Below are positions 47,401-58,456 of a stretch of DNA of 64,000 nt, piece after piece (position 1 is the stretch's first letter; each line of letters starts with the position of its first letter). Where the stretch lies: the NCBI GenBank assembly GCA_033060915.1, contig CM065387.1, forward strand, positions 41,182,501 to 41,246,500, read 5' to 3'. A program made the position numbers and the translations under genes. The stretch comes from Euryodendron excelsum. Its lineage: Eukaryota > Streptophyta > Magnoliopsida > Ericales > Pentaphylacaceae. The notes below the pieces were generated by a model, which was not told the origin of the DNA, made no database searches, and was given only the letters and a program-made list of their open reading frames with translations.

Positions 47401-47700
47401 TGGGTTTCATTTTTTCAAGAAAAGTAGTCGACCCCTTTGTCTTAGGAGTCGACCCTTTTGTCTAAGGGTCCACTGTTTCACTTCTTTAGGAAAGGAGTCG
47501 ACTCCTTTCCCTCAGGGGTCAACATATTTGTTTAGATTGCTCACAGTTTCATTTTTCAGAAAGGAGTCGAACACTTTCTCTCAAGGGTCGACACATTTGT
47601 CTAGATTGCTCACAGCTTCATTTTTATCAGAAAAGAGCCAACCCCTTTGCCCCATGAGTCGACCCTTTTTGTCAAAAGTGTCTGCACTTCTCACCAATTA
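47401..47700. repeat. Imperfect repeats around (A/G)GAGTCGAC(C/T)CCTTT
   Basis: GTCGACCCCTTTG, GTCGACCCTTTTG, GTCGACTCCTTTC, GTCGAACACTTTC, GTCGACACATTTG and GTCGACCCTTTTT recur at 20-100-bp spacing, with CTCACAGTTTCATTTT between. The stretch is probably part of a long LTR whose 3' end may be at 55313. The start of that LTR was not found. Confidence 0.5.
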
Positions 47701-48179
47701 TTTCAACCCTATTATCATTTGATTTTAACACTCCAACACCCTTCCTCTATGAGTTTACTTCTTTTTTCTTCAAGTTAAATCATAGAGTCAATGTGTTTGA
47801 CCCTTTATGTGTTCTACATATAGGAGCATCTTTATTAAGCACAACTTTCAAAATTAGAGGTGAGTAACGACATGCCATGAGTAAAACCTATTACTGTCAA
47901 AATGCTTTCAAGTTCAAGTATGTTATTGCATTGTTTTCCATTACTTTCAACGCAGCAATGATTATGTTCAAGTATAAATACCATGTTTTGAAATGCATAT
48001 GAAACTTTGCTAATGTTATGAAATGAAAACCCATGAATTACAATGTTTTAAATAAAAGAGATGTAAGATTTTTCCAATGTATGGTGCTAACTCGAGGTCT
48101 TTCGTGGCAAGACCCTAAACTAGCAACGATGGTCCTACGGTAGGGGACGTGAAATAATCTATCTCAATATTGGGAGGCG

Positions 48180-48920
48180 TCCCTTGGCTTAAAGAGCCTA
48201 TGTATGACCTTTATAGTTACTATAACTAAGCCTAACTTTTATGATTGGCTTAAAGAGTCTATATCTGACCTTTACGGTTATTATAACTGAGCCTAGCTCT
48301 CATGATTGGCCTAAGCACTCTATATTGCTAATGAACTGAGAGTAGCTCTTAATGAAAAGCCTAGCTCTCATGATTGGCCTAAGCACTCTATGTTGCTAAT
48401 GAACTGAGCATAGCTCTTAATGACTGAGCCTAGCTCTCATGATTGGCCTAAGCATTTTATGTTATTACTGAACTGAGCAAAGTTCTTAATGATTAAATCT
48501 AACTCTCATGATTGGCCTAAGCACTCTATGTTGCTAATGAACTGAGCATAGCTCTTAATGACTGAGCCTAGCTCTCATGATTGGCCTAAGCATTTTATGT
48601 TATTACTGAACTAAGCAAAGTTCTTAATGATTAAATCTAACTCTCATGATTGGCCTAAGCACTCTATGTTGCTAATGAATTGAGTGTAACTCTTAATGAC
48701 CGAACCTAGCTCTCATGATTGGCCTAAAACACTCTATGTTGCTAATGAACTAAGCGTAGGTCTTAATAATTGAGCCTAACTCTCATGACTGGCTTAAAGA
48801 GCCTTATGCGTGACCTTTATGGTTATTATATTGGCCTAAAGGGCCTTATGTGTAACCTTTACGGTTACTATGTTGGCCTAAAGAGCCATATGCGTAACCT
48901 TTAAGGTTGCTAATGCAGAG
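48180..48920. repeat. 69-bp tandem array with a 138-bp dimer period
   Basis: GATTGGCCTAAG recurs at 48304, 48372, 48441, 48510, 48579, 48648 and 48717, a period of 68-69 bp. Units alternate: those with ACTCTATGTTGCTAATGAACTG against those with ATTTTATGTTATTACTGAACTG, so 48441-48578 and 48579-48716 are near-copies as dimers. The edges are more diverged, with GGCTTAAAGAGCC variants. Confidence 0.85.
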
Positions 48921-50070
48921 CCTAGCTCTGATGAAAAGATATGACACACTTATATTCTAGAACAAGAAATATGATTTGTTCAAATGCTTCATGACAAGTT
49001 ACGTATGTTTTCATAAGTATTAATGTCATGGTGTATATCTCATTTTTACGAAATTATGTTATATCTTACGAGATCATGTTACGACTTGCGTCTCACTCAT
49101 ATGATACCATGTTCAAAATGTTGTAACATTTCATTATGAAAGCTTACAATACAATGTTCTATTGCATCTTTCTTTTATGATACCATGATTTGATATGATA
49201 TAACGTTTCAATATGATGCTTATACTACCTATATTTTCAAAACCACACTTTATACATTTTTGAGAATAACGATATTTGATGTGTCTAATGTTGTACGACG
49301 AGCTAAGATATACTCTTACAAGTTTATGATATGTTATGCTCATGACAAGCTATGTCATGCTCCACGAGATCATGCTATGACATGCCTTTCTCTTTTACAA
49401 CATTTTGTTTTGGAAATGATGAAATGTTCTAATACGAAAGCTGATGCCACATGTGTTTTCAAGCTTACGCTCAAATTCATGCCATATATGCATAAATGTT
49501 CATCTATTGTCATATACATTAAATAAAAATGTTAGTCTATAGTGTTTTATATTCATGCATTATTGTTATTCACTAAGTATTAGCTTAAGTTTTCTAAAAA
49601 ATGTTTTCAGGTAACCAAACTAGAAGGTCTTAGAGGGAAGCCCATTATGTAGATATTTGGACTTCATCCTACGGGCCTTATGAAATGTGATGTAGCAAAA
49701 ATTAAGAGAGCAATAAAATAAACCCTAATCCGTTGATTCACCACGAGTACCGGATTCAGAGTCGTCCTGCAACCTGCTGATTCACCACGAATGCTAGGTT
49801 TTAGGGCATCAAACACTCGTTGATCTTCGTAGAAAATACCGAATGATTGGAAAAAGTGCAAAAATGCACACAAGTTTTATTAATCGTCAAAAGCTGCTAG
49901 AAAAAGTCTTAACAAGAGCTTAAATAAGAGGCACGAAACCCTAGGGCCCCAGAACAAACCGGGTAAAAATAAAAGACTAACAAAAGCCCAAAAAATAGGC
50001 CCAAAACACAAAATGGGCTAAAAAACATACTTAAAGGCATTTTTTTGCGTTTTCCTAGGCCAATTGAAGT

Positions 50071-51439
50071 TTACCAACCATCGGCCCAGGTATAACGCCG
50101 GCTTCGCGTCTCCAAGTAATCCTCGGCTATGTAATCCGCATCATCCTCCCTAGGTTGGAAAGAATTCGCCCACGAATTTGAGTCTTCCTCCTCCTCAGAA
50201 CTGTCACCACGGTAAGGCATGAGGTGCTTCACGTTGAACACGTCAGAAGTGTTGGCATGGCTCGGCAGCTTCAACTTGTAGGCATTAGGATTGATCTTCT
50301 CAACAACTTCATACGACCCAACTTTTCGAGCTGCCAGTTTGCTGTATTCATGCGCTAGATACCGATCTTTGGTCAACACGGCCCACACAAAATCCCCCAC
50401 TTCAAACTCCACCGAGCGCCGCTTCTAGTCAGCCGCCTCCTTATACTTCGCCGTGGAGTCACGTAGATTTTGTTGCACCTGTTCATGGACAACCTGCAGA
50501 TCAGTAATTAAGTCCTCTGCCTTCTTATGGACCCTCTTCAAATCAGGAACAGGGGCTAAGTCAATCGGAGCTCGTGGCTAGAAGGCGTAATTGGCAAAGA
50601 ATGGACTGAAACCTAAACTGCGATTCACTGACAAGTTGAAAACAAACTCAGCCTGGTACAACTTTTGGTCCCATGATTTTAGATGTTCCCCCATAAGACA
50701 CCGCAGCAGGTTACCCAGCGAACGGTTCACCACTTTGGTCTGCCCATCAGTTTGAGGGTGGTAGGCACTGCTAAAATCCAGCTTCGTGTTAGCTAACCGC
50801 CATAAACACCTCCAAAAGTGGCTAAGGAACTTAGAGTCCCTATCAGAAACTATGGACGTTGGCAGCCTATGAAGCCGATAGACCTCCCGAAAGTACAGTT
50901 GAGCAATGTTGACAACATCATTAGTCTTCTTACACGCAATGAAGTGCGACATTTTTGTGAATCTGTCCACCACCACGAAGATAGAATCGCTACCACGTTG
51001 CGTCCGCGGAAGCCCTAGCACGAAGTCCATACTCACGTTCGCCCATGGTCTCTTCGGAATTGGCAGGGGCATATACAATCCCGCGTTAGTCGCCGTTCCC
51101 TTGGACACTTGACAGATTCGGCAACCATCAACAAATCTGGCCACTTCACGCCGCATAGAAGGCCAGTAATAAGAATTGGCCACAAGCTGCCAGGTTTTAT
51201 CACGCCCCATATGCCTCTCCTCGTGCAGCTCCTTAATGATCTTGAGGCGTAAACTGGATTGAGGTACGCACAATTGGGTACCCTTAAACAGAAACCCATC
51301 ATGCATCACAAAATCTGTGCGCTGCCCTATTTCAACTTCATGAACAATAGGGGCAAACACTGGGTCACTACTTAATAATTCACAAAATGAATCAAAACCA
51401 ATTACCTTTGCCCTTAAGGTAGGAAGTAAGCAAGTGCGA
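50071..51439 (-). pseudogene. Copy 1 integrase, C-terminus inside the LTR
   Basis: Zinc-binding HEERHMGRDKTW and CRICQVSKG (H-H-C-C), then core VSMDFVLGLPRTQRGSDSIF (D), IVSDRDSKFLSHFW (D) and YHPQTDGQTKVVNRSLGN, where the catalytic Glu of the usual GQTEVVN is Lys. TAG at 50578 (shared with copy 2) and TAG at 50425 follow. The C-terminal module VEFEVGDFVWAVLTKDRY to LMPYRG ends SRRYTWADGW at 50071, past the LTR edge at 50143. Inactive. Confidence 0.85.
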
Positions 51440-51958
51440 CGGCTAAGGGCATTAGCAACCCGGTTCTGAACTCCAGATTTATGCTTGAGGGAGAAAGTGA
51501 ATTGTTGTAGATACGCAGCCCACCTCGCATGTCTCCCTGACAGATTATCTTGGCTATTAATATGTTTCAAAGCATCATGATCAGAGAACGACACGGGGGT
51601 ACCAGTGCTTCAAGGCCTGTATGATCGCGTAGAATTCCACGTCGTAGGTACTGTAATTCACCTTTGCTCCGTTCAACTTCTCGCTGAAGTATGCAATAGG
51701 CCACCCCTCTTGGCTAAGGACTGCCCCCACGCTGACCTTTGATGCATCACAATGCAACTCAAAAGGCTTAGAAAAATCCGGCAAAACAAGTACAGGGGCA
51801 GTGATCAGTTTGCGCTTGATCTCCTTAAAAGTATTAGCCGCTGCCTCCCTCCAAGTAAACTGCCCAGCCTTCATGCAATCTGTGATAGGAGCTATGATGC
51901 CGCTAAAATTTGGGATAAAGCGCCGATAGAACGACGCCAGTCCATGGAAGCTGCGCAC
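51440..51958 (-). pseudogene. Copy 1 RNase H
   Basis: [40 protein letters not shown] and [17 protein letters not shown] (51958-51600), a shift, then [20 protein letters not shown] and RVANALSRR. The catalytic D (CDAS), E (EFYA) and D (SDH) are present. Removes RNA from the hybrid. Confidence 0.8.
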
Positions 51959-51982
51959 GTCATGAATGCTCCTCGGGGTAGG

Positions 51983-53041
51983 TCACCTACGGACAACTTT
52001 AACCTTAGACTTATCCACAGAAATTCCTTCACGAGACACTATGTATCCCAGAAATAACACGCTGTCTGTCATGAACGAACATTTAGCTCGGGCAGCAAAG
52101 AATTTCTCTGTTTGCAGCAAACATAGAACCTGTCGCAAGTGCTGCAAATGCGAGGTATGATTAGGGCTAAAAATCAAAATATCATCAAAGTACACTACCA
52201 CAAACCTCCCAATAAAAGGCCGAAAAAGCTAGTTCATCACACGCATGAAGGTACTCGGAGTGTTCGACAACCCGAATGGCATAACCATCCACTCATAAAG
52301 ACTTTCCTGCGTCTTGAAGGCAGTCTTCCATTCGTCACCCTCACGTATCCGGATTTGATGATAACCACTCTTTAAATTCAGTTTGCTGAACATTGTAGCC
52401 CCACTAAGCTGGTCTAATAGGTCATCCAACCGTGGAATAGGGAACCGATATCGGACAGTGAGTTTGTTGATGGCCCGACTGTCCACGCACATAGGCCAAG
52501 ATCCATCCTTTCTGGGGGTTAAGAGCCCCGGCACGACACAAGGACTGAGACTCTCCCGAATGTGTCCCCTGGCCAACAATTCCTCAACCTGACGTCACAA
52601 CTCCTCATGCTCCTTAGGACTCATATGATAATGCGGGCGGCTTGGCAAAACAGCCCCAGGAACTAAATCGATCTGATGCTGGATGTCACGCAAAGGTGTC
52701 AACCCAACTGGTAATTCCTCCAGAAACACCCCGTTGAACTCATTTAGTAGCTTCTGCACCCTGTCCGGTACCTCCCCATTCTGCTGCTGTTCCTTAACCA
52801 CTAGCAAGTACACTATGCCAGATTCGATCATCTCCCCCGCAAAACGCTGCATGGTCAGTAGGTTCAGGTTTTTCTCGGCCACCTGTTTCGAACCCGCTTC
52901 CTTGCCCGGATACAACACCACTTTCACATTGTTAAACATAAAGCTATATGTATTTTTCCGACCATCAAGTTGCACGGCCCTGTCATATTGCCATGGTCTA
53001 CCCAAAAAAATATGGCATGCATCCATCTCAACCACATCACA
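51983..53041 (-). pseudogene. Copy 1 reverse transcriptase
   Basis: FLGRPWQYDRAVQLDGRKNT leads through [20 protein letters not shown] and, after TGA at 52595, [69 protein letters not shown] at 52229, then [15 protein letters not shown] with the YFDD active site (52181-52192) and VLFLGYIVSREGI. The next in-frame stop, TGA at 51983-51985, is shared with copy 2. Confidence 0.85.
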
Positions 53042-53044
53042 CTA

Positions 53045-53488
53045 GATTTCATCTTTATAATTGGAACCAATGGACAGCAAAATTAAACAACACTTGGAAA
53101 CTGTTACCTTCTTTCCTTCTTGCAGCCAAGTCAGTTTGTACGGGCTAGGATGCTCCTCTGTTGGCAGCCCCAATTTTCGAACCGCCTCCTCAGAAACCAC
53201 GTTCTCGTAGCTCCCCGAATCGATCACAAACTTGCAAACTTTGCCCCCAACTGTGCACTTGGACTGGAAAATATTGTTCCGCAACCACTCATCATCGCTA
53301 GAATCACAAGGGGTAAGGCAAGCCCTGCGCACAACCAATAGAGGCCCATTGTCTCCGGTAATATGCTCCTCTTCCATGAACTCTTCGCCGAGCTGATCTT
53401 CACCTAATTCCGGCACAGGTTGTTCGAACTCCACCCCAACCATTCCTTCATTATCGATAAACAGCCCCTTCTGTACAAAGGGCTTTTT
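53045..53488 (-). pseudogene. Copy 1 aspartic protease
   Basis: VCKFVIDSGSYENVVSEEAV contains the D-S-G active site (about 53214-53222). The segment ends IGSNYKDEI and then TAG at 53042 in place of a Trp codon, with CDVVEMDACHIFLGRPWQYD following in the next part. Its role is to cleave the polyprotein. Confidence 0.8.
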
Positions 53489-54512
53489 GCAGTCCGCAAA
53501 TCGGTGGTCTGGTTCGCCACATTTGAAACAGCGGCTCGTGTTGGCTGTTACGGGCTTAACCGGTTGCGGGGCTGGTGTTTTTGCAGCCACACCCCTAGCT
53601 AAGCCCATCTAAACTACCCCATGTCCAGTCCCCTGCTGAGCCACACCTCGGCTACTTGCTCCTGCCCAAGGTAGACTACTCGCCCGTCGCTTCGCCTGCT
53701 TCTCGAGCTGTAACACCTTCTGATGGGTATCCAAAATAGAATACAAATCAAACATATTTAGGGTGTCCTGGTATTGAGGCTGTAATCCCCTAATGTACCG
53801 CAAAACCAACTGTTCGTCGGTCTCACCCAAATCATTGCGCGCCAGTAACTGATAAAACTCAGTGGTATATTCATCCACCAACTTCATCCCCTGTCGCAAA
53901 TTTTGAAACCTTTGGTAAATTATTCGCGCATAGTTATGAGGTAGAAAAGCCTCTCAGAGGTGCTTCTTCAGCTTATCGCACAAATCAATCTTCCTTTTCC
54001 CCATCCACGCACGATTTACCTTTAACTGCTGCCACCATGCCCCAGCCTAGCCAGGAAAACGAGTCGCTACTAAAGGCACCCGTTTATTGGCCGGAACCTT
54101 TTTGAATTCCAGGACTTCCTCCACGGCAAAAAGCCAGTCAAGAAAATCTTCCGCCTTCAGACTGCCCTCAAATTCAGGGATATCAATTTTCAAGCCTGCC
54201 TCTCACTGATTCCAACCGCCGTCGGCTACACGCCCCCCCCATCTGACAGGGATGTCTCTCAGGTTGCCGCAAAGGTGAAAAGGGATTTTCGTCCTCCTCG
54301 GCATCGGCATCGGCATCCTCATCAGCCCCCTCATCCACAACACGTGGATTTGGGCATTGCTGCTGCTGTTGGTGTGCTTGTTGCTGCTGCTGCTGCTGCA
54401 TTTGAATCTGCATAGCGGCCACGCTGTCCACCAGATTCTCAACCACCTGCTGCAGCCTGGCAAGCCTATCATCCTCCATCGCGTCTTGGATTGGTCGACG
54501 TCTAGGCGGCAT
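53489..54512 (-). pseudogene. Copy 1 Gag with poly-Gln tract and CCHC knuckle
   Basis: The start MPPRRRPIQDAMEDDRLARL (ATG at 54512) is followed by VVENLVDSVAAMQIQM, a Gln-rich stretch (54440-54340), acidic DADADAEEDENPF, then after a shift the capsid part (MKLVDEYTTEFYQLLARNDL, 53899 down) and the zinc knuckle CFKCGEPDHRFADC (53489-53530). Gag forms the particle and binds RNA through the knuckle. A shift near 54210 and TAG at 53609 break it. The frame is also open upstream of the ATG into the LTR. Confidence 0.8.
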
Positions 54513-54543
54513 GATCACGAACCAATCAGAATCGGCACCTAGG

Positions 54544-54555
54544 GCTCTGATACCA
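54544..54555 (-). promoter_or_regulatory. Primer-binding site, initiator-Met tRNA (copy 1)
   Basis: TGGTATCAGAGC on the minus strand, two bases inside the 5' LTR. Perfect match to the plant initiator-Met tRNA 3' end site used by many Ty3/gypsy elements. Confidence 0.9.
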
Positions 54556-55018
54556 ATTGATGTAGTGGAAATTAAGAGAGCAATAAAATAAACCCTAATC
54601 CGTTGATTCACCACGAATACCGGATTCAGAGTCGTCCTGCAACCTACTGATTCACCATGAATGCTAGGATTTAGGGTATCAAACACTCGTTGATCTTTGT
54701 AGAAAATACCGAATGATTGGAAAAAGTGCAAAAACGCACACAAGTTTTATTAATCGTCAAAAGCTGCTGAAAAAAGTCTTAACAAGAGCTCAATTAAGAG
54801 GCACGAAACCCTAGAGCCTCGGGACAAATCGGGTAAAAATAAAAGACTAACAAAAGCCCAAAAAATAGGCCCAAAACACAAAACGGGCTAAAAAACATAC
54901 TTAAAGGCATTTTTTTGGGTTTTCCTAGGCCAATTGAAGTTTACTGACTACCGGCCTGGGTGTAATGCCGCTTCCGCGTCTCCAAGTAATCCTCGGCTAT
55001 GCAATCCGCATCAAAATG

Positions 55019-55393
55019 TAATATGTATATGGGCTGGACCTTAATATTTTATAATATTATAATGTTATAACTGTAGTGGCTTTCAATAGGCCCATTTTAT
55101 GGTATGTTTATGTTTTGGAGATTTGGCACGACTTTGCCATGTATGACACACGTTTTGTTTTGTGTTTATAAAATTTTATTGCCACAATCATGTATCATTT
55201 TAAATGATCTTGCACAGGTGTTCAATTGGATTATGAGATGCGGCCTTGGCTAGCTAAGCTACTGGCCGGTCATACACTTTAAATCCACACAGGCCAGGTT
55301 ACGGGGTGTGACAGAAGCAATCAACACGAAAAAAAATCAACTACACTAAAATGATTATGACTAATGCATCCACATATTGACTATAATTTCAAT
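55019..55393. other. Possible 3' end of a long LTR
   Basis: The region ends in CCAGGTTACGGGGTGTGACA (55313), a terminus usual for several plant LTR families. It may be the continuation of the sequence left of 49682, into which copy 1 inserted. I could not find a matching start. Confidence 0.35.
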
Positions 55394-55699
55394 CACATCT
55401 AAAAAAATGGGTTTTTGCGACATCGCAAAAGGTGATTATTTGTGATGGGAGAATGAAATACGGTAACCAAAAGTCAGTAAATGCGGTGGGAGATGCTGGT
55501 GGGTCGCAAATGGTATGCATTTGCGATCCTTTTTTGCGACGACTTATGGTCGGTCGCAAATCTTTCCTTTTTGTGATGGGTTCTTACAACGCTAGAAGGG
55601 CAATCCCAAATGTTTTTAATAAAACTACGTCATTTTGTTTGGCGGGGTTTTAGTTTTGATTCCCCTTTTTTTTCCTTGATCGAGCATAACCCTAGATCG

Positions 55700-55739
55700 A
55701 TCTCTCTCTTTCCCTCTCTCTCTCTCTCTCTCTCTCTCT
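55700..55739. repeat. (CT)n microsatellite
   Basis: About 40 bp of mostly CT dinucleotides, 60 bp before the G run. Confidence 0.9.
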
Positions 55740-55798
55740 TGCTCTCTTTCCCTATCTCCTGCTATCTGATCTCTTGTCTCTGGAAAAAAAGGATTTTT

Positions 55799-55800
<2 letters not shown>

Positions 55801-55871
<71 letters not shown>
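55801..55871. repeat. 71-base G homopolymer
   Basis: An uninterrupted run of 71 G following GGATTTTTTT. The Gly/Pro-rich frames crossing it are artefacts. Such runs are rare in plant DNA and hard to sequence, so the length may be unreliable. Confidence 0.9.
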
Positions 55872-55872
<1 letters not shown>

Positions 55873-58413
55873 GTTGCAGCATTAGAAAGGTGAGGGAGAA
55901 GATGGCATGGGGGAGGGATGAGGTGGAGGTTGGGGGACTGTCTCGGGTGGCTGTGAATGTTTGGGTAATGGAAGTATTGGGCATTTGTATGATGTCAGAT
56001 TGAAGATTTGAACTTGGATGTAGGAGTTTAGTTTGTTTTCAGTCAAGCCCTGCAAGTAATATTTTGGTTTTGACTTTGTTTGTTTTACAAAATACTCTGT
56101 TTTTGCCCTAATTTATTTGGTTTCCTGATTTCATTGTATTCTTTTACCCTAATTGTTTTTTAATCTTTTCCCCTAATTTTGTTTCGATTACAAATTGTGT
56201 GCCTTGCTCTCTCTATATATTTTTGGATTGTATCAGCAAAGAACACTGCCTCCTCTCCCAATCACAACTCTTCTGTTCCAGGTAAGATCTACACCATAGA
56301 TTTTGTAACTTTTTAACTTTACTGGTTGAGTAAGATATATTTATGTTTTACCTGATCCTTGACTTTGAGTGTTTTCCATTACTGCAGGTATAAATTATGT
56401 AAGCTTCTCTCTACACACACATGCAATGATAGTACAAGATTGGTAACATCTCTGTTTTTAATGTTTTTCCTTCCATTTTCTGTATTTTGCACTATTGAAT
56501 GTTGTCTTGTCCATGGGTTTGGTTAGGTTCGTTTCCTTGGAGGCTTAATTTAGTAATCAGATCATGCGCTTCAATTTTTTGGGAGCTTTGGAATGGCCAT
56601 GCGGCCTTGGTGCTATGGTCCTAGGCACTTAACCGAATGCCACCTCGGCCTAAATTTAGCACTGCTTTTGCTCGGGAAATGACCGATGTAATGTTCATTT
56701 GTAGATCATCTAACAAAATGGAAAGAACCAATTTATATCTATAATATTAGAGTCATTCAAGGTGACTCTTTGAAAAAAACAAAGGCAAGGCATCCAGTAA
56801 GTCCTTTGATTTGGATGTTTGAGCAAACTTACGCACCAGACACAGAATGTGCCAAAAATACATCTGGCAGCTGGAGAGATGAAGAGGACCAAAGATGTGG
56901 AGCCAAAAATACAGTTACTGACTATTAGTTTTTGCTAATTGTGGTGTCCTAGTTTATCTGATCTTTTTTTCTTTATTTTTCCTTGAAGGGTTTCTTAATG
57001 CGAAGGTTTACGAGGTTCTAAGCGACTGGGGACGGCTAGAACTGTTCTCACTTTTCACAACAGTGCACAAGATTTGCATTGCGAGCCTTAATTCTACCAA
57101 CAACAGTATTTGAATATAGCCATAGTAGCTGGTCTATTTTGTGTTAAGATGTATTGTGAATGTACTGATATTGATGGACGATTAATTGGAGTTTGGCGTT
57201 TCCACATTTTTTAGAAAAACTTTATTGTATGCATTTGAACTTCATTTTAGATTATAATTATATTTTATATGATATCTATCAAATGTTTTCGATGGGAATG
57301 AATTCTATGGTGAATGGACATTTTTTTATTCATTTATGCAGTTATCCAGTTATCCCATATATATAGGAATTAGAGGGATTTAATAAATATAAAAATAATA
57401 CAATTTTTAAAACAAAGAGTATTTGCAATGGCAGTTTAACTTTTAGTGACGGCATGAACTGTAGCAAAAACAAAGAAATCTGTATATGAGAACAATATTG
57501 CCAGAGTCATCAGACCTTTGTGACGGTTTACTTGGCCGTTAGATATATTTTTCCCTGGCGTCCGACCTTTTGTGACGGTTCCTTACCCGTCGTAAAAAGT
57601 TAGTGCCTTCGCATAAAGCTCGTGAAGTCGCACAAGCCGTCTGTAAAATTTTTTTGCGACCCTAGCTTTTGCCGCGTGTTTTGACCCTGACTTTTGCCAT
57701 GTGTTTTGCCATCGCAAGGCAGTCACAGAAGAGTATTTGTGACGGCACTTCCAGCTTTTGTTATGGCAAAGGGCCGTGGCAAAAAGTCAATTTTCTAGTA
57801 GTTCACACTGCATTGAGGAGTTCGCAGTGTAGCTCAGCTTGTGTTTTTAGGAAAGGTGGGTGATCTTAGATTTCGCAAAATAAGTTAAAGGTTTGCAACT
57901 TAATTACATGTCTCAAAATTGTTAAAGATAGGCCGCCAATTAAGCATTATATGGTGATGCGGATTGCATAGCCGAGGATTACTTGGAGACGCGGAGGCGG
58001 CGTTATACCCGGGCCGGTGGTCGGTAAACTTCAATCGGCCTAGGAAAACGCGAAAAAATGCTTTTAAGTATGTTTTTTTAGCCCGTTTTTTGTTTTGGGC
58101 CTATTTTTTGGGCTTTTGTTAGTCTTTTATTTTTACCCGGTTTGCCCCGGGGTCCTAGGATTTTGTGCCTCTTATTTAAGCTCTTGTTAAGACTTTTTCC
58201 AGCAGCTTTTGACGATTAATAAAACTTGTGTGCGTTTTTGCACTTTTTCCAATCATTCGGTATTTTCTACGAAGATCAACGAGTGTTTGATACCCTAAAA
58301 CCTAGCATTCGTGGTGAATTAGCAGGTTGCAGGACGACTTTGAATCCGATATTCGTGGTGAATCAACATATTAGGGTTTATTTTATTGCTCTCTTAATTT
58401 CCGCTGCATCAGT

Positions 58414-58425
58414 TGGTATCAGAGC
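58414..58425 (+). promoter_or_regulatory. Primer-binding site, initiator-Met tRNA (copy 2)
   Basis: TGGTATCAGAGC two bases after the 5' LTR end, perfect as in copy 1. Confidence 0.9.
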
Positions 58426-58456
58426 CCTAGGTGCCGATTCTGATTGGTTCTTGATC

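Larger units (their letters stand above)
49688..55013 (-). mobile_element. Ty3/gypsy retrotransposon, CRM-like, copy 1 (minus, complete outline)
   Basis: Two 456-bp LTRs, 49688-50143 and 54558-55013, differ at about 33 sites by eye. The 5-bp duplication AAATG stands at 49683-49687 and 55014-55018. The element reads leftward: LTR, primer site, Gag, protease, RT, RNase H, integrase, LTR. The integrase reading frame runs about 70 bp into the 3' LTR, a feature known from CRM elements, and I see no chromodomain. Multiple stops disable it. It is 5326 bp, a usual length for chromoviruses. Confidence 0.92.
55394..57803. mobile_element. CACTA-like non-autonomous element (decayed)
   Basis: The right end, read in reverse, is (G)AACTACTAGAAAATTGACTTTTTGCC, close to the CACTACTAGAAAA terminus of plant CACTA elements. 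The left end CACATCTAAAAAAATGGGTTTTTGCGAC is its decayed counterpart. Both ends are rich in TTTGCGAC/TGTGACGG/GTCGCAAA subterminal motifs (55410-55570 and 57520-57780), as in CACTA elements. No 3-bp duplication is clear. The middle has no transposase; a frame near 56780-56925 is open for about 45 codons but not recognised. Confidence 0.6.

Noticed and set aside
44797..55313. One LTR from TGTCACAATCCC to GGGGTGTGACA
   Set aside because: The ends look like an inverted pair, but receptor exon block 2 lies between them, so this cannot be a single LTR.
55610..55984. Poly-Gly and poly-Pro frames
   Set aside because: Readings of the 71-G run and the CT microsatellite.
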